Source: GCA-002733465 sp039969155 (GTDB taxonomy: Bacteria; Pseudomonadota; Gammaproteobacteria; Enterobacterales; Kangiellaceae). Taken from it: DNA of 64,000 nucleotides. The notes under the pieces are model-generated. The model did not search any database. It worked only from the letters and a program-made list of their open reading frames with translations, and was not told where the DNA came from. Shown piece by piece: positions 61,937-64,000 of this stretch. The stretch spans positions 62,001 through 126,000 of the forward strand of contig JBDVOJ010000095.1 of NCBI GenBank assembly GCA_039969155.1. Direction: 5' to 3'. Numbering within the stretch: the first letter of the stretch is position 1; each line of letters opens with the position of its first letter. Both the position numbers and the translations under genes were made by a program.

Positions 61937-62617
61937 ATGTTAAAACCTTTAATTAATCGAACAATACATGCGAGCTCAGTACGAGGCTTGTTACAGAGCC
62001 TGTTTGTGTTTAGCTTATGTTTAAACGCTACCGCGGCAAACGCTCAACAACCTGAAGCGCAAGCTGAGCCCGAAAAGGCGCCGGTCAAAATCTTCGACCT
62101 AAAAATGGATGAAGACGAGGAAGAGCAGCCCTCTGAGCCAGAGGACCAAAGCCTGCCTGAAGAAATTGAAGACAACCGTACGACTGCGGAAAAGTTAGAA
62201 GACTTAAAAAGTGAAGTACTAGCTGTTAACCGAGATCTCTTTATATTAGAGGAAGACCTGCTATTTCCAGCCTCTACTCAATTGGCGCTCTACTTTTCTG
62301 TCGATGTTGGGAAGTTTTTTAGTCTAGATAATATCAAAGTAAAAATAGATGATGAGCAAGTTTCTCATTATCTTTATACGGATAAAGATATAAAAGCATT
62401 ACATAGAGGCGCAATTCAAAAGCTCCACTTAGATAATATTAGTACTGGAGAGCATGAATTGGTTGCCATTCTTATCGGCCAAGGTCCTCGAAATCGAGAA
62501 TATCGTAAAGCAGTTTCTTTTACCTTTGAAAAAGGGACAGAAGCGAAAGCCTTGGAAATTCAGCTCCGTGACGACACAGGAAAGTTACAGCCCAAGTTAT
62601 CTGTTGTCGAGTGGTAG
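61937..62617 (+). CDS. Exported acidic protein, function unknown
   Basis: 226 residues with a signal peptide (to about residue 36, cleavage near ANA-Q). A long Glu/Asp/Pro-rich linker (40-75) precedes a coiled-coil-like helix (76-105) and a beta-rich C-terminal domain (110-226) with LALYFSVDVGKFFSLDNIKVKID and ISTGEHELVAILIGQGPR. Probably periplasmic. It is seven bases upstream of a TPR protein gene, suggesting a joint function. No specific family is recognised. Confidence 0.65.
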   Translation: MLKPLINRTIHASSVRGLLQSLFVFSLCLNATAANAQQPEAQAEPEKAPVKIFDLKMDEDEEEQPSEPEDQSLPEEIEDNRTTAEKLEDLKSEVLAVNRDLFILEEDLLFPASTQLALYFSVDVGKFFSLDNIKVKIDDEQVSHYLYTDKDIKALHRGAIQKLHLDNISTGEHELVAILIGQGPRNREYRKAVSFTFEKGTEAKALEIQLRDDTGKLQPKLSVVEW

Positions 62618-62623
62618 AATAAG

Positions 62624-64000
62624 GTGAAAGATCTGAAAAGCCTAGTCAGGCTGTCGATTTTAATGCTGTTAGTGTTTCTGAACTTTGCTGCGATTGCGCA
62701 AGAAGCACTTGATGAAGAACAGCGTGAGGATCTCAAGAAACCAGCCAAATTACAGGATCTCGCCTACGGCGAAATCCTATTCGACTATTATCGTGGTGAT
62801 GAAATTACCGCTTTGACAAACATTCTTATCGCACAAAAAAAGAATTACCTGCCTAATCACGCTAACAGCGCTGAGTTACTATCTGGTGTTATCTATTTAA
62901 ATCTCGGTATGCTGAGCAAAGCTCAAAACATCTTTAATCGGCTGTTAACCAAAGATGATTTAAAAAATGAATTGTTAGCGAAACTAGAATTTTATTTAGC
63001 AAAATTACATTACAAGCAAAGAGATTTCGCCGACGCAAAGCGTCGTTTGTCGAATGTTTACCAAGTATTAGAAGTCGGTTTAAAGGATGAAAGCCTTATA
63101 ATGCTCAGTAATATCGCTCTTTATCAAAAAGATCTAAACGCCGCTAGAGATTGGTTGTCGCAAATCAGCGAAGATTCTGAACTATTGGCGTATAGTCGAT
63201 ACAATTTAGGTATTCTTTGGCTTACCGGTGGAGATGTTGCTAGTGCATTACCTTACTTGACCAAAGTTTATACCACTTCAGAACCAACTGATGTCCAAAG
63301 AACGCTTCAGGATAAGGCGAAAGTAGCGCTCGGATTTCACTATTTAAAGGCAAAAGACTTCCCCACAGCCCGCCAGTTTTTCTTGGGAGTTAGACTAGAT
63401 TCTTCTTATACCAATAAAGCGCTACTGGGAATGGGGTGGACCTACATTGAAAATGGTGAATACAATAAAGCTTTAAGCCATTGGTTAGAGCTAAGAACTA
63501 GAGATATAAGAGATATTGCGGTGCAAGAAGGCCTTCTTGCAATTCCTTTCGCTTATCAAAAGCTTAATGCGATGAAACCGGCTTTAGAAAACTACCTAGA
63601 TGCTTCTGATCAATTCCAGAAGCAAATTCAGTTAATTGACGATATCGAAAAACAAGTTAGCGAAGGAAATTTGGTCGAAAATCTGGTTTTAAAACTCATT
63701 AAAGCAAAAGAGCTAGGAGCGGGAGACGAGAGCATTCAAGATACCAAATTATTCGGTGATGTCTACGATTACTATTTGTATGAATTACTCGCTCAAAACA
63801 GTTTTAATGAGGGTTTTAGGAACTATCAAAAGCTAGGTAGATTGGCTTTAATGTTAGATCATTGGGAATTGCAATTGCCAATGTTTACAGAGATGCTAGA
63901 TACCAATCAAATTCGCTTCGATAGTAAAATACCGCAAATTGATGCTTATATAGAGCAATCTCAATTAGTCGAATTTGAGTCACAATATCAAAGAATACTG
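62624..64000 (+). CDS. Exported TPR-repeat protein, 3' end beyond window
   Basis: GTG start at 62624 with AAGG upstream; the frame stays open to base 64000 (459 codons). A signal peptide (SLVRLSILMLLVFLNFAAIAQ) is followed by repeated 34-residue-type helices: YGEILFDYYRGDEITALTNIL, SGVIYLNLGMLSKAQNIFNRL, YNLGILWLTGGDVASALPYL and LGMGWTYIENGEYNKALSHW. TPR-like scaffold in the periplasm or outer membrane. Pairs with the acidic exported protein upstream. No enzyme motif is seen in the visible part. Confidence 0.75.
   Translation, partial: MKDLKSLVRLSILMLLVFLNFAAIAQEALDEEQREDLKKPAKLQDLAYGEILFDYYRGDEITALTNILIAQKKNYLPNHANSAELLSGVIYLNLGMLSKAQNIFNRLLTKDDLKNELLAKLEFYLAKLHYKQRDFADAKRRLSNVYQVLEVGLKDESLIMLSNIALYQKDLNAARDWLSQISEDSELLAYSRYNLGILWLTGGDVASALPYLTKVYTTSEPTDVQRTLQDKAKVALGFHYLKAKDFPTARQFFLGVRLDSSYTNKALLGMGWTYIENGEYNKALSHWLELRTRDIRDIAVQEGLLAIPFAYQKLNAMKPALENYLDASDQFQKQIQLIDDIEKQVSEGNLVENLVLKLIKAKELGAGDESIQDTKLFGDVYDYYLYELLAQNSFNEGFRNYQKLGRLALMLDHWELQLPMFTEMLDTNQIRFDSKIPQIDAYIEQSQLVEFESQYQRIL

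Overview
The window looks like a chromosome segment of a low-GC, Gram-negative gammaproteobacterium, probably marine. The evidence is the thrS-infC-rpmI-rplT-pheS-pheT-ihfA-merR order, an AUU start on infC, a fused chorismate mutase/prephenate dehydrogenase, cysD/cysN sulfate activation, a Wzi-type capsule protein and YihY/DUF2069/WrbA/ArsC housekeeping genes. Genus cannot be fixed from sequence alone; the Kangiella/Aliikangiella area is only a guess. The glycan genes look more AT-rich than the housekeeping half: one 60-base line at 10321 has 15 G+C, one at 39841 has 25.

Region 1 (1-22.5 kb) is a surface-glycan cluster, all on the + strand. It starts inside pseB and continues with pseC, pseF, a pseG-pseH fusion and pseI, which make CMP-pseudaminic acid. 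Next comes an amidino-sugar module: an N-acetyl sugar amidotransferase with an intact PP-loop, HisH, a HisF relative lacking both cyclase aspartates, and a second amidotransferase paralog whose PP-loop is destroyed. A beta-propeller protein of the DUF4915/TIGR03032 type, a GT-B-like transferase, a Wzy-type polymerase and a GT4 enzyme follow. Then come rfbA-rfbC-rfbD-rfbB (dTDP-rhamnose), a GT2 enzyme, a 4-reductase/epimerase, a PglC-type phosphoglycosyl transferase and a WbpM-type 4,6-dehydratase, suggesting a glycan started on a 6-deoxy-HexNAc.

Region 2 (22.6-38.8 kb) is a second glycan/capsule block: manC, an outer-membrane barrel, Wzi, a GT4 enzyme, galU, ugd, a TviB-type UDP-HexNAc dehydrogenase, a UDP-glucuronate 4-epimerase and a VanZ-like protein. 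Then cysD, cysN, cysC (PAPS synthesis) and a DHH phosphoesterase. No flippase, Wza/Wzc or sulfotransferase lies in the window. This region is full of heptanucleotide tandem arrays, variants of GTTGCTA/GTTACGG/GTTACGA/GTTGCGA. They sit next to stop codons and nearly all point the same way relative to the gene they follow. A second dispersed TCGA-rich element often accompanies them.

Region 3 (38.8-47 kb) holds thrS, infC, rpmI, rplT, pheS, pheT, ihfA, a MerR regulator and tRNA-Pro, with several terminators and a thrS leader hairpin. Region 4 (47-64 kb) is housekeeping: a universal stress protein, a minimal histidine-kinase-like protein, sdaA, a NUDIX enzyme and pabB, then aroA-tyrA-aroC, DUF2069-wrbA-arsC, yihY, a large PilZ-motif protein, a thioredoxin-like lipoprotein, an acidic periplasmic protein and a TPR protein that runs off the window end.
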